Shown: positions 37,346 to 47,108 of the stretch, piece by piece
How positions within the stretch are numbered: position 1 is the first letter of the stretch
How the letters are laid out: every line of letters begins with the position of its first letter
Assembly: GCA_963776055.1 (NCBI GenBank)
Contig: CAVZLD010000008.1
Span: 62,001 to 126,000 of the forward strand
Direction: 5' to 3'
Source: CAVZLD01 sp963776055
GTDB taxonomy: Bacteria; Planctomycetota; Planctomycetia; Pirellulales; Pirellulaceae
DNA: 64,000 bases
Notes under the pieces: model-generated
What the model was told of the DNA's origin: nothing
Databases searched by the model: none
The model's input: the letters and a program-made list of their open reading frames with translations, nothing else
Translations under genes and position numbers: made by a program

Positions 37346-37519
37346 CGTGAAATTCTCCTTCTCCGTCTTGAGAGCAGAAGGTGATGGGATCGATGCAGCG
37401 GTACTGGGAGTCCGCAACCAAAGAGAAAACGCTCCGTGGGAAGTGTCGGACGGGCGTCACAGATTGCCTCGTACGGGCTGAGAAAACGCGCGGGCGCTTC
37501 TTCTCGTTGCACCAGGCTG

Positions 37520-38614
37520 TCAGGCGTTGCGGTCACTGTCCAGCTCTTCGAAAACAGCTTTCATCAGTAGCGGCCAGACAGCGGTCGCATCGGCGTAGAC
37601 TTCTGCGTAGCGACCGCCTTCGCTCGCAGGCACAAATTTACCCCAACTGACGCCTTCTGAGTACGTGCAACCGGATAATCCGCCCCAATGAACCGGCTCG
37701 GGACAGATTCGGACGCCGAATCGGAAACGAACCGGCGGCAACTTTGTGCCGAGCCGTCGGTTGATGATGTCGTAGAAGGGGCCGACCTGTTGCGCCCAGT
37801 TTCGCGGGACGCCACCGCCAATCGTCAGGATGCCCAGCTCCGGAGAGTTCCCGACGCCGCGTGCGTATTCGACCAGGTCGCGAAACGGGTTGAAGGCGGG
37901 CATCGGGCCGAAGATTTCGTTGGGGTCGGCGTCGAACAAGCCCTCGCGACCGGTTTCCCGCGCGTGACGAACCATTGCCCAAGTGGCAAAGTCAAGTCCC
38001 AACTCACTGTCCGTGAAGGCCGGAATGAATACCGGGACGCCCTTCTCGTAAGCGCTGCGGAGAATTCCCGGGCCCGGTTGGGTTTCGGAAAGTCGGCGTC
38101 CCAAGGCGCGACAGAACTGGGCCGAAGACCATCCCCCTTCCTCCGGTTGCACTTCGTTCAAGACATGACCGACGAGCTGCTCCACATCATTCAGATTCGC
38201 CTCCATCTCCAAGGTGTCGTAGATCCGGTTGTATCCTTGCTCGAATAGACGCTTGTCCGACTGGGACGAGTCGTAGCGGTAGTGTGTGAGGCCGATCGAT
38301 TCCGTCAGTCCGTGGGCGATCAGCGCTCCCGTGGCAACGATCGATTGCACGCAACCACGGTCGATCATTTCGCAGACGATCCGCCCCTGCTTCGCGACGG
38401 TCATCGCGCCCGAGAGCGTCAGCACGTTGTAGCATTCTTCCCGTCGCACCATCTCCGTCAGGATGTCAAACGCCAGGCCGAGCTGTCGACCGGCGAAGGC
38501 GGTCTGCGACATCGATCGTAGCAGATCGGCAAACGAGTGGACCTCCGTCAGCGAAAGGCTTTCCAGCGGAATCAATCCGTCGTTTCTTCCATCGTGCAGG
38601 GATCGGTCAGGCAT
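37520..38614 (-). CDS. Deoxyhypusine synthase-family protein with Arg in place of the catalytic Lys
   Basis: Homologue of deoxyhypusine synthase, 364 residues, NAD-binding fold. Seen: LLRSMSQTAFAGRQLG, MTVAKQGRIVCEMIDRG, SIVATGALIAHGL, DATAV at the end and the key loop TIGGGVPRNWAQQ. In eukaryotic enzymes the loop is GGGVVKHH, with Lys forming the Schiff base with the butylamine group; here that place is R271. Bacteria lack eIF5A, and their homologues are thought to act on small polyamines or are uncharacterised. ATG at 38614 overlaps the last codons of the upstream CDF gene by 8 bases, so translation is coupled. An extension upstream would read through the CDF repeat and is rejected. Confidence 0.85.
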   Translation of the reverse strand: MPDRSLHDGRNDGLIPLESLSLTEVHSFADLLRSMSQTAFAGRQLGLAFDILTEMVRREECYNVLTLSGAMTVAKQGRIVCEMIDRGCVQSIVATGALIAHGLTESIGLTHYRYDSSQSDKRLFEQGYNRIYDTLEMEANLNDVEQLVGHVLNEVQPEEGGWSSAQFCRALGRRLSETQPGPGILRSAYEKGVPVFIPAFTDSELGLDFATWAMVRHARETGREGLFDADPNEIFGPMPAFNPFRDLVEYARGVGNSPELGILTIGGGVPRNWAQQVGPFYDIINRRLGTKLPPVRFRFGVRICPEPVHWGGLSGCTYSEGVSWGKFVPASEGGRYAEVYADATAVWPLLMKAVFEELDSDRNA

Positions 38615-39695
38615 CCATCGAACCTTTCGGATGAGGGACAATCGATTCTGATCTTGTCGATGCATCATCGGCAACGTGCGGAGCACCATCCGCAACGTGC
38701 GGAGCACCATCCGCAACGTGCGGAGCACCATCCGCAACGTGCGGAGCACCATCCGCAACGTGCGGAAAAGGCTCCAAGTGCACCAGCACATCGCGGATGG
38801 GCCGATATTGAGCCAGCAGGCGATCCTTTACGTCGTGCCCGATTTGATGTCCCTCGGACACGGTCATCTCACCATCCACTTCAACGTGAATGTCGACGAA
38901 GTACTCCAGCCCAGACTTACGGACCCAGAGCGTTTCCACGTTTTGTACGCCGGGCACCGTGAGCGCGGATTCGCGTACCCGCTGGAGTAGCTTTCGATCT
39001 GCCTGGGGATCCATCAGTTCGCTCGCACTGCGTCTGAACAGGATCAGTCCATTCCAGACGATCGCGACGACGACAAACAACGCTGCCGCCTCATCGGCCC
39101 AATTCAGCCCCGACCCGCCCCAGCGTACTACGGTCAAGCCGGTTAGGACCGCCAAGGAGCACAACGCGTCGCTACGGTGATCCCAGGCGTTGGCTACAAG
39201 GGCCATCGACCCGGTTCGCACGGCCACACGTCGTTTGTACTGATAGAGCGCTTCCTTGATCACGACGTTCGATCCGGCGACCCAGAGGGTCCAAACGTGG
39301 GGGACTTCGTGGATTCTGGCGAATCTATGTAACGCCTCCCAACCAAGAAACAGTGCCGACAGGATTATCAGCAAGGCCACATTGGAAGCCGCAATGGCCT
39401 CGGCCCGTGTGTGCCCGTAAGGATGCTCCGCATCGGCTGGACGCTGAGCGACGTGCAGGCCAATCAGCACCACGACGGATGTGAGCGAATCCCCGAGCGA
39501 GTTCACGGCATCGGTCAGTAAAGCAAACGAATGGCCTGCGATGCCGGCGAAAAGCTTGATGGCGCCGAGCGCCAGGTTGACGGCCAAGCCCAGCGCCGAA
39601 GCGCGGATCGCTTGTTGGTAGAGCAGCGCTGAGGAAGAATCGCCGTCATTCAAGTTGAAGTCACCTGCCGCCCGGTCGTCCGCTACCACTGCCAA
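38607..39695 (-). CDS. Cation diffusion facilitator (CDF) metal exporter with tandem His-containing tail
   Basis: Proton-coupled Zn/Fe/Mn-type exporter of the inner membrane, 362 residues. Seen: six hydrophobic segments; TM2 motif LLTDAVNSLGDSL (N65 and D69, NxxxD rather than the usual H/DxxxD); TM5 motif WDHRSDALCS (H173, D177); and the cytosolic ferredoxin-like domain GVQNVETLWVRKSG, VDIHVEVDGEM, HDVKDRLL. After residue 310 the protein ends with five copies of PHVADGA, encoded by a 21-bp tandem repeat, then SMDA. The start is probably TTG at 39695; a later GTG is possible. Sits 30 bp after a DUF2007 gene and overlaps the deoxyhypusine-synthase-like gene. Confidence 0.9.
   Translation of the reverse strand: MAVVADDRAAGDFNLNDGDSSSALLYQQAIRASALGLAVNLALGAIKLFAGIAGHSFALLTDAVNSLGDSLTSVVVLIGLHVAQRPADAEHPYGHTRAEAIAASNVALLIILSALFLGWEALHRFARIHEVPHVWTLWVAGSNVVIKEALYQYKRRVAVRTGSMALVANAWDHRSDALCSLAVLTGLTVVRWGGSGLNWADEAAALFVVVAIVWNGLILFRRSASELMDPQADRKLLQRVRESALTVPGVQNVETLWVRKSGLEYFVDIHVEVDGEMTVSEGHQIGHDVKDRLLAQYRPIRDVLVHLEPFPHVADGAPHVADGAPHVADGAPHVADGAPHVADDASTRSESIVPHPKGSMDA
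38671..38765. repeat. 21-bp tandem repeat inside the CDF gene
   Basis: GCAACGTGCGGAGCACCATCC repeats at 38671, 38692, 38713 and 38734 with a partial fifth copy to 38765. Because 21 is a multiple of three it encodes PHVADGA repeats in frame. Copies are nearly identical at DNA level, so the array is probably recent and unstable in length. Confidence 0.9.
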
Positions 39696-39725
39696 CCTGC
39701 TTCGTCGGTACTGGTCTGCCGTTTG

Positions 39726-39977
39726 CTAGGATGTTTCATCTTTGGGAGGCGTGAACTTATCGTGCGATCGCTGCCCAATGATCTTGCGAGCTCGGTCCAC
39801 GTCCCAAATGCGCACCAATACTCGCGTCTCCACCAGGTCCGTAAAACCCCCTTGCGACTCCCCGTCCAACTCGCACGCAATTCCCGCATCTCGCAATTCG
39901 TTCTTGAGAATCTCCGCCTCGTAGAGATCGTGTGTCACGTACACGACCACGACTTCATTGGCATCATCATTGGACAT
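39726..39977 (-). CDS. DUF2007 putative signal-transducing protein
   Basis: Small soluble protein (83 residues) of the DUF2007 family. Seen: VVVYVTHDLYEAEILKNELR followed by DAGIACELDGES and VETRVLVRIWDVDRARKII, the typical single ferredoxin-like DUF2007 domain, with a polar tail. ATG at 39977 has AAAGGTGG about 8 nt upstream; longer in-frame starts upstream are unconserved. First gene of a three-gene leftward unit with the CDF exporter and the deoxyhypusine-synthase-like gene. The biochemical role of DUF2007 is unknown; a regulatory or PII-like link is only suggested by family naming. Confidence 0.85.
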   Translation of the reverse strand: MSNDDANEVVVVYVTHDLYEAEILKNELRDAGIACELDGESQGGFTDLVETRVLVRIWDVDRARKIIGQRSHDKFTPPKDETS

Positions 39978-40226
39978 GGCCCCACCTTTCGACCGATTTC
40001 GCCGATGGCAAACATCCGACACTCCGAACTCGACTCCCCTATTGAAGGCGCTGGCCGCCCGAAAATCAATCCTGCTGCGTGTGCCACTTCCTGCTGTTCC
40101 GATGAACACGGCCGAGGTGCGACCCATCAAGACGCTATCGCAGCGGAAAACCGAGTTGCTCTGATCGATCGGTGCAACTCCGGCCAGACAACCAAGATCT
40201 TCCGTAATCGTCGTGCAAGAACGTCT

Positions 40227-40736
40227 TTACGGGGAGTACAGCGGGGAATGTCCCAACGCCCGATGGTTCACCGCTAATTGACCTGTATGGAACGCCTCGT
40301 GTCGAGAACAAAATAGAAGGGCGTGGCCAATACAGGGCGCACCCGCGAAGGGACTGGGATCGCCCGGTGGAGGTGCAGGTTGTGCGAGTTCCGCGTCGGT
40401 GACCTCTTGCACGACCTGCATCAACGCGTCACGACGTTCGCGAAAATAGGCCAAGACTTCGCTCGAAGAAGGGTAAATCGAATGATCTGACTGCAGTGCA
40501 CTGCCAAACCAGAACAGTTGATTCCATCCTTCCGGCTGGTTGTCGCAGTCGGGACGAAACTTGGAAGCGAACATGTTGTCGGCCAGTGCCAGGTGCGCGA
40601 CAATCCACAATGTATGATTCACCTGTGGATGGACCTGAAACAACCAGTCCTTCTCCGTTTGGAAAGCGTTCAGGATCCCTTCTGTCATGCGGCGTGCGCT
40701 TACCAGCGAATGCCTGATGTGTGCCTTGAGATCCAT
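40227..40736 (-). CDS. DinB-family protein
   Basis: Four-helix metal-binding protein (169 residues) of the DinB/YfiT group. Seen: HTLWIVAHLALADNMF with the first His, and CSRHEAFHTGQLAVNHRAL with the HxxxH pair, giving the usual three-His metal site. ATG at 40736 has AAGGAG 7 nt upstream; a longer open frame upstream covers repeat-like sequence and is not used. Family members include thiol-dependent S-transferases and DNA-damage-inducible proteins. A thiol-transferase role would fit a genome with ovoA but is a guess. No operon partner is evident. Confidence 0.88.
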   Translation of the reverse strand: MDLKAHIRHSLVSARRMTEGILNAFQTEKDWLFQVHPQVNHTLWIVAHLALADNMFASKFRPDCDNQPEGWNQLFWFGSALQSDHSIYPSSSEVLAYFRERRDALMQVVQEVTDAELAQPAPPPGDPSPFAGAPCIGHALLFCSRHEAFHTGQLAVNHRALGHSPLYSP

Positions 40737-41047
40737 GCGGGGCTCCTTACTACAGCAGAATGTCTGATCAGCGAAGTCCCGATTCTGGCTGATTCCGTGG
40801 AGCGGAGCAAGCGTCTTCAGCGACGTCAGAGGCGTGCGCTGAGCGAGTGTGGCGACGGGCGGAGCCATCGGGGCGGGCTGGAAGGGCGACCCGACGCTAC
40901 CAGGAAGTGCACGCGCTGGAGGCCGAGTGCCCCACAGGTCGAAGCCTGCCCCACAGACCTGCTGTGCGAGGGTCTCCGACCCCGCACGCAAGCGAGTGCT
41001 TGCGAATCGCGTTCGGTCATGCAGCCGGCGGCGAAACCCCCGCGTCC
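40737..41047. other. Intergenic region with short hairpin
   Basis: 311 bases between the BBP7 gene and DinB, both leftward. CGCAAGC-GAGT-GCTTGCG at 40987-41004 forms a 7-bp stem, 44 bases past the BBP7 stop. No U-tract follows, so it is at most a weak 3' hairpin. CCCACAG motifs and GGTCTCCGACC here resemble interspersed planctomycete repeats. No gene. Confidence 0.45.
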
Positions 41048-42368
41048 TCAATAGGCGAAAACAAGCCCCAAGTGAGGACCGTGGTAGACAACGTCGCCGC
41101 ACTGGGCCACTTGCGCCGGGCCGAGTGTCAACAAATTGATGTCCGTAGGCAAGTTCTGTGAGGCCAGTGCCAACCCGGTCAGGAAGACGGCATTATATCC
41201 TGCTCGGAAAGTTAACATGGACGAAACGTGGTGGCTGTACGAGAGCGACAACTCGCCCATGAAGGAGGTGCGATCGCGCGCGTCGGAATACCCATAGCGC
41301 CCCAGGACGTTCGCTGCCCCATCGGATGCTGTATACAGCGTGTTGACCGATCCACGATTGTCGTACAAGCCGCCTTTCATTTCGAAATCGATCCATCCAC
41401 GTTCATGCACCATGAATTGCGAAAGCCAGCCTAACTGGGCTCCGATCAGATCGTTGTCCGTCTGGATGTCAATATCGTTGATCGCTCCCTCGCCTCGCGG
41501 AACCGCGGATTCGGTCAAATACTGCAATTGCTCATCGACATTCACGTAGCGAATTCCCACGAGAAACGAAGTCGCAGCGTAGTGGTATCGTTGGGTCCGC
41601 AGATTCCATCGGCGACGCAGATTGAACTCCACACTGCTGAGTTTTGAGTTCATCTGGACAGAGGCGAATTGATTGAAATCCAGCCCCGCGATTCCGATCG
41701 GATCACCAAAATTGGAGAAGGGCGAAAACAGACGGCCACGAGTCAGTCGGCCATTGAGCCCGAGATCGCGTACCGACTGGCGACCTCCCCACTCGTAGGC
41801 GCCCAGATACGAAGCCTCCAGGCGATACCAGGGCCCGAGCTCGTAGCCGAGTCCCACTCGGGCTCCCGCGTCGAATTCATTGGCACAATCGTCCGTATCA
41901 ATTACCTCTTCACCGCCCCGACCCAGTTTTTGAAATACGACATCGTCGGTTTGATCGCGTTGCAGAGGCACTAGATCAGCGAGAACATACCAGCGCGGTC
42001 GCCCAGCCATCGGGACCCCAACACAATGGGGACCTTGGCAAGCATCATTGTGACAAGGATCTAGCCAGGGCCCGTACCAGAACAGATTGGTGCCACAGCC
42101 CTGTTCGTGAGATGGCGGTGTCTCGGGGCCACATCCGCACAACGAAGGCGTGTGCCCACATTGGTGACAGGGGACCACGACCGAATTGGCCTCGGGTCCG
42201 TGATACTCCGCCGTGCTGTCGGATGCCGCCACTTCGTTGGGTGCTGAGCTCCGCAGGGATCACGACTTGGGCAGTTGCGCTCCGTGCTAGTCCGAACGCC
42301 ACAAAACACAGAGATGCGGCCAGCAAGACGGGGCGTGGTTGGCGGTAAAGGTGACGACGGTTCGTCAT
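41048..42368 (-). CDS. BBP7-family outer-membrane beta-barrel protein, one frame shift near the leader
   Basis: Outer-membrane barrel protein typical of planctomycetes. Seen: ATG at 42368 gives a signal peptide (PRPVLLAASLCFVAFGLARS) and TAQVVIPAELSTQ; the frame then changes near 42240 and continues DSTAEYHGPEANSVVVPCHQ, a Cys-rich stretch (about ten Cys) and alternating beta strands to the end, with WYVLADLVPL, LGYELGPWYRLEASYLGAYE and LTFRAGYNAVFLTGLA, closing on Phe-Ala-Tyr. The barrel and final aromatic residue fit outer-membrane insertion. Function beyond the family name is unknown; the Cys-rich part may be disulfide-linked. Confidence 0.82.
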
Positions 42369-42624
42369 GAGTAGTTGCCTTTCCTGCGGCTCGGATGTTA
42401 TCAAGCATGCCGACTAATGGCGTCGTATCAGTTAAATCGATCGGATGGCTGTGAGTCGCGAGGATTCTTCCGGTCGCTCGGATTGTCCGCCCAACCGGTA
42501 CCCTTTGAAGCTGCCAGTGCTGCCACGCCGCCCAGTGAAAAAGTCTCGCGGATCCTCTGTCTGGGGGGTAGAATGGCGGCCGCGCCGCATTCAGCCCTCG
42601 ATCCATCTCGCACGGAGCCTGACG

Positions 42625-45600
42625 ATGAAACACACGCCGGTCCTTCCCTCGGTCTTGTTGGCGGCCATTCCTTGGTCCTGCGTTGGTCCCCGCGGCCTTC
42701 GGCGGCTCGCTGGCCGAATTCGCGCAATCGCACGCCGATCAGAAGGGAGTCATCTGCGTGCTCGGGGGATCTGTCGACGAGGCACACTCGGTGGTTCAGA
42801 CCGTCGTGGAAAATGACTGGCTCGTGTACTTCCAAACGAACGACGCAGAGACTCTCGCCGCCTATCGTCAGGCCGCCGACGCCGCGGGAGTTCTGGGAAA
42901 GCGGTTGTTCCTCGATGCGGGTGACGTCGGCTCGATTCATTTGGTCGACAATCTGGCGGACGCCATTCTGGTTTCACCGTCCGCGGCCCGGCGGGTGGAC
43001 GATTCGGAACTGTTGCGGGTGCTGCGTCCACAGGCCACGGCTGTGGTTGGCGAACGTTCATTGACTAAGCCCGTGCCGGAAGGGATCGATGACTGGACGC
43101 ACGTCTATCACGGCCCCGACAACAATCCGCAGTCACAAGACGAACACGTGCGCGGCGACTTCCGCACGCAATTCATCGCGGAGCCCACCTTCAGTCCGAT
43201 GCCGGAGCAGACGGTTGTGGCAGGCGGCCGAATCTTCAAGGCGATGGGGCACATTGCGCACAAAGCCAACCAGAATGAGATGCTCAATACGTTGCTTTGC
43301 ATCAATGCTTACAACGGCACGATTCTCTGGCGTCGAGAATTGCCGCAGGGATTCATGTTGCATCGCAACACGATGGTTGCCACCGAAGAGGCACTTTACA
43401 TGGGTGACGATACCTCGTGCAAAGTAATCGACGCGGTCAGTGGCGAGATTCGCCGCGAGATTGTCGTGCCGGCCGAGATCAGCGACGGGCCGGTCTGGAA
43501 ATGGATGGCGATCGAAGGCAACGTGCTTTATGCTCTCGTCGGAAATCAGGAAATTCAAGTCGACACGCAGCGATCGAATCGACGCGGTCTAGGCCACTGG
43601 CCATGGGGGATGTGGCAAGGTCACGACTATGGAGATCCGCGAACTTCCTTTGGGTTTGGCCGTACTTTGATGGCCGTGGATCGGACGACCGGCGATGTTC
43701 TGTGGCACGATCGTCGCGAAGAGTACATTGATGTGCGCGGTGTCTGTATGAGCAACGGTCGATTGTACTGCTACAGTCCGGAAAAGTATCTCGCGTGCAT
43801 TGACTGTTCCTCGGGGAAGCGGATCTGGACGAACGACAGCCAGCCGTTATTGCAGGCGATCGGTCCCAATGGCCGAGCACAGCACTATGTTACCGGCTAC
43901 GCCACGACCTGTTACATGAAATGCAATTCACGCTTCCTCTTTTTTGCCGGCCCTCAGCGGGAACAGATGGTCGTCGCTTCGACGGACGACGGCAACCTGG
44001 CTTGGACTTATCCGCTCGGTAATCTGCAACTCGTCCTGCGGGACGATGCGATCTATGCTGCGGGACCGGAAAAGGCGGGTCCTCAAGAAACGTACGGACT
44101 GCGGCTGGACTACGACACCGGGGAGGAACTTTCTCGCTTTCCAGCACGACGTGCCTGTACGCGGGCAACCGGCTGCGCGGACAGTATCTTCTTTCGAGCG
44201 ACCGGCGGAACGGTTCGAGTGATGACCGATTCGAACGTCGCGCAGCACATTGCGCCGATGCGACCCCCTTGCCAGGATGGTGTCATTATCTCTAACGGTC
44301 ACCTGTACTGGGGGCCATGGATGTGCGGGTGCCAACTGTCACTCTACGGACACATCGGGCTCGCGCCGCTCGGTTCCCTCAGGAGTGACTCGGCTCCGGA
44401 CTCAGTCTATCAGGATGCTCTCGAAGTACTTCCGAAATCGCAGCAGGCGCAGCCGATCGAATCTCGCGCGGGAGAGTGGACGACGTACCGTGGGGACAAT
44501 CGCCATTCCGATCAAACCGAGACTCCCATTCCCGATCGCGTGAAGCTGCAGTGGACCGCCGACGTGTGCTCCGAAGCGTTGCCCACGGCGCCGGTCACCT
44601 CCGGTGGACTTGTCTTTGTGGCCGATCGCACCGGTGTGGTTCGTGCGCTGGATCGTCAAGGTCAAGTGGCATGGAAGACATACGTCGGTGGGGCGGTCTA
44701 CTATCCGCCGGTTGTGGCCCATGACCGGCTGTACCTGGGCGCTGCTGATGGGCGTGTCTATGCCTTGGAGGCTCGTACCGGGCGAAAGCTGTGGGTTTTC
44801 CGCGTAGCCCCCGAGGATCGTTGGATTCCGGTCTTCGGTCGCCTGGTGTCGCGTTGGCCGGTCGCCGGTGGTGTGCTCGTTGCGCAGGACACTGTCTATG
44901 CGGTGGCGGGCATAACACACTACGACGGTACCTATGTCGTCGCGCTGGATGCTCTCACCGGTCAATTGAAAGCAGCGAACACACAGTCGGGCAACCTCTG
45001 CGAGGAGGTCAAAGGGGGGGTGAGCCTGCAAGGGGAGCTGCAACTTGTGAACGGCGAATTGCAGTTCCTTGGCGGTGGAGTCTACAACACGGCGCGCTAC
45101 GATGCGGAAACACTGGCCTGCCTGAATGCTCCCAAGCCGCAGGTCTACTCACAGTTTCAAACCGCCTTCTATCCGTATTACCCGGAGTACGGCAAGTATC
45201 TGTCGCTGCATCACGATTGCGGCGACGGAAGTGTTCTGACGCATGAGGCGAGTTACGAGGGAAGTGCCTTCGTGAATTTGGCGCGGAAGACAATCGTGAA
45301 CCCGTCCTCCACCGGCGCAGACCAGGACGCTCAGCGAAGGCGTGGCCAGGCAAAGTCGAAGGAACAGACGTTTTGGCAGGATCGCCGCAACCGCCGGTTC
45401 ACGAGCTTCATTGTGGCCGATGACCATCTGCTCGCTGCCGGTCATCGCGAGGAAGAACCGAATGCCCCCTTCCTGACCGCGATCCGCATCGAGGACGGTT
45501 CCGATGCATGGCAGATGCCACTGCCGGCGAACGCGGTCCGCGGGGGCGCAGCCATCGACAAGGAAGGTCGGATCCTCGTAGCACTCGAGAATGGTCAATT

Positions 45601-45631
45601 GCTTTGTTTTGCCACCGAGCAGCTTCCGTGA
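42625..45631 (+). CDS. PQQ-like beta-propeller protein with N-terminal Rossmann-like domain, one frame shift
   Basis: Exported protein of about 1000 residues. Seen: ATG at 42625 opens a leader (HTPVLPSVLLAAIPWSC); the frame shifts near 42680 and continues AAFGGSLAEF. Residues of about 30-135 look like a degraded nucleotide- or SAM-binding fold (GVICVLGGSVDEA, RLFLDAGDVGSIHLVDNLAD, LRPQATAVVG) without a full glycine loop. Then two propeller parts with repeated outer-strand motifs such as LLCINAYNGTILWRREL, MAVDRTTGDVLWHDR, VRALDRQGQVAWKTY and VYALEARTGRKLWVFR. No heme site. Likely a scaffold or quinone-independent binding protein; enzymatic role unproven. Followed by a sulfatase 85 bp downstream. 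Confidence 0.83.
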
Positions 45632-45716
45632 TCGCGGACTGCGACATTCGACGGATCCGCCGTCAAACGCCGATGTGATCAGGCGGCGACACAGGGGGAT
45701 TTGTGAGGGCCAGACC

Positions 45717-47108
45717 ATGAAATGTGTATTCGTCTTGCCGATTCTGATCGCTGGTGCCAGCAGTGTGTTGGCCGGCGAGCCAACCGCAGCGCGTCGGCCC
45801 AATGTGATCTTGATCATGGCCGATGACCTGGGTGCCAAGGAGCTATCCTGCTATGGCCATCCACGGCATCGAACCCCCAACCTGGATCGACTGGCCCAGA
45901 CAGGAATCCAGTTTCGCACCTGCTACACCGCATGTATCTGCCATCCCACGCGGTTCGAGATCATGACCGGGCAGTACGGATGCACCAACGGAGTCTGTCA
46001 GTTCGCGGGCCGCCGGGGCGGTCCTGCGCCGGATTCGCCCGAGGAACAGATTGTCAATCACTTGACTTTCGGACAAGTCCTGCAGTCCGCTGGTTACGCG
46101 ACCGCGATGGCAGGGAAGTGGCAGCTGTCCGGAACGGTTCCCGACCTGGTCGTTGAATGCGGCTTCGATGAATACTGCATGTGGGCGTACAAGCATAACC
46201 TGCCCGCGGGGGTCCGTCACACCGGCGGCTGGGAAGGAGCCCGCGGCGGAAAAACTTCGCGTTACTGGCATCCATCGATCCTACGCAATGGGAAATACGT
46301 GCCCACGACGATCGATGACTACGGGCCCGACCTGTTTACCGAATTCGTGATCGACTTTGCGCGGCGGCATGCGAATCAACCGTTTCTGATCTACTACCCG
46401 ATGGCGTTGACCCATTCGCCGCATTACTCCACGCCGCTTTCCACGCCCAATGCACGAGAGAAGTTCCGCCACTCCAAGAAAGAGAAGTTTCAGGAGAACG
46501 TCGAGTACATGGATCAGCTTGTCGGTCGAATCGTTGACGCGATCGACAACCTGGGAATCCGCAAAGACACGCTCATCATCTTCACGGCGGATAACGGCAC
46601 CGGTGGCGAAGGCAAGGGGACGCCCACGGAACGGGGCGCACACGTGCCGATGATTGTCAATTGTCCGGATCGATTTCCAGCACGCGGGATTTCGGACGCG
46701 CTGGTCGATACGTCCGATGTTTTTCCCACGTTGACGGAGCTGGCCCAAGCCCAACTGCCCGAGGGACACGCTGTCGACGGTCACAGTATCGTGCCGATTC
46801 TGCGAGGGGAGGAGGCTGGCATCCGGGAATGGGTCTTCAGTTACCTCGGAGACCGCCGTGTGTTGCGGTCCCCGCGTTGGCTGGTGGAGCAGAATGGGCC
46901 CCAGGATTTTGGCCGCATGTATGACTGTGGAAACCGCCGTGATGGCAACGGCTACCGCGATGTGACCCAGTCGGATGACCCGGAAGTGCTGGCCGCCCGG
47001 CAATGGCTCGAGCAGATCCTGGCGACGAAGCCGGTTCCCAAGGTCGATCCGCCGGCGGAGTCATCGCGCCGGCGTCGCGCGAATCGCCCCGTCAATGCAG
47101 GTCCTTGA
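45717..47108 (+). CDS. Sulfatase (formylglycine-dependent), exported
   Basis: Third sulfatase, 463 residues. Seen: signal peptide MKCVFVLPILIAGASSVLAG; VILIMADDLGAKELSCYG with the metal Asp pair; the site CICHPTRFEIMTGQ, in which C75-H-P-T-R fits CxPxR with His at the second place; AMAGKWQLSG; YYPMALTHSPH; and FTADNGTGGEGKG. The C-terminal part is short and polar. ATG at 45717 is preceded by GAGGG; the upstream extension is unconserved. It overlaps the convergent methyltransferase-like gene by 17 bp. Shares a strand with the propeller gene and may be co-expressed. Substrate unknown. Confidence 0.92.
   Translation: MKCVFVLPILIAGASSVLAGEPTAARRPNVILIMADDLGAKELSCYGHPRHRTPNLDRLAQTGIQFRTCYTACICHPTRFEIMTGQYGCTNGVCQFAGRRGGPAPDSPEEQIVNHLTFGQVLQSAGYATAMAGKWQLSGTVPDLVVECGFDEYCMWAYKHNLPAGVRHTGGWEGARGGKTSRYWHPSILRNGKYVPTTIDDYGPDLFTEFVIDFARRHANQPFLIYYPMALTHSPHYSTPLSTPNAREKFRHSKKEKFQENVEYMDQLVGRIVDAIDNLGIRKDTLIIFTADNGTGGEGKGTPTERGAHVPMIVNCPDRFPARGISDALVDTSDVFPTLTELAQAQLPEGHAVDGHSIVPILRGEEAGIREWVFSYLGDRRVLRSPRWLVEQNGPQDFGRMYDCGNRRDGNGYRDVTQSDDPEVLAARQWLEQILATKPVPKVDPPAESSRRRRANRPVNAGP

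Noticed and set aside
37520..38791. Longer N-terminus for the deoxyhypusine-synthase-like gene
   Set aside because: It would translate the CDF repeat in another frame (TLRMVLR repeats); the ATG at 38614 fits coupling to the CDF stop.
40227..41102. 291-codon version of the DinB gene
   Set aside because: The extra 120 residues are repeat-like and lack homology; ATG at 40736 has a strong AAGGAG site.
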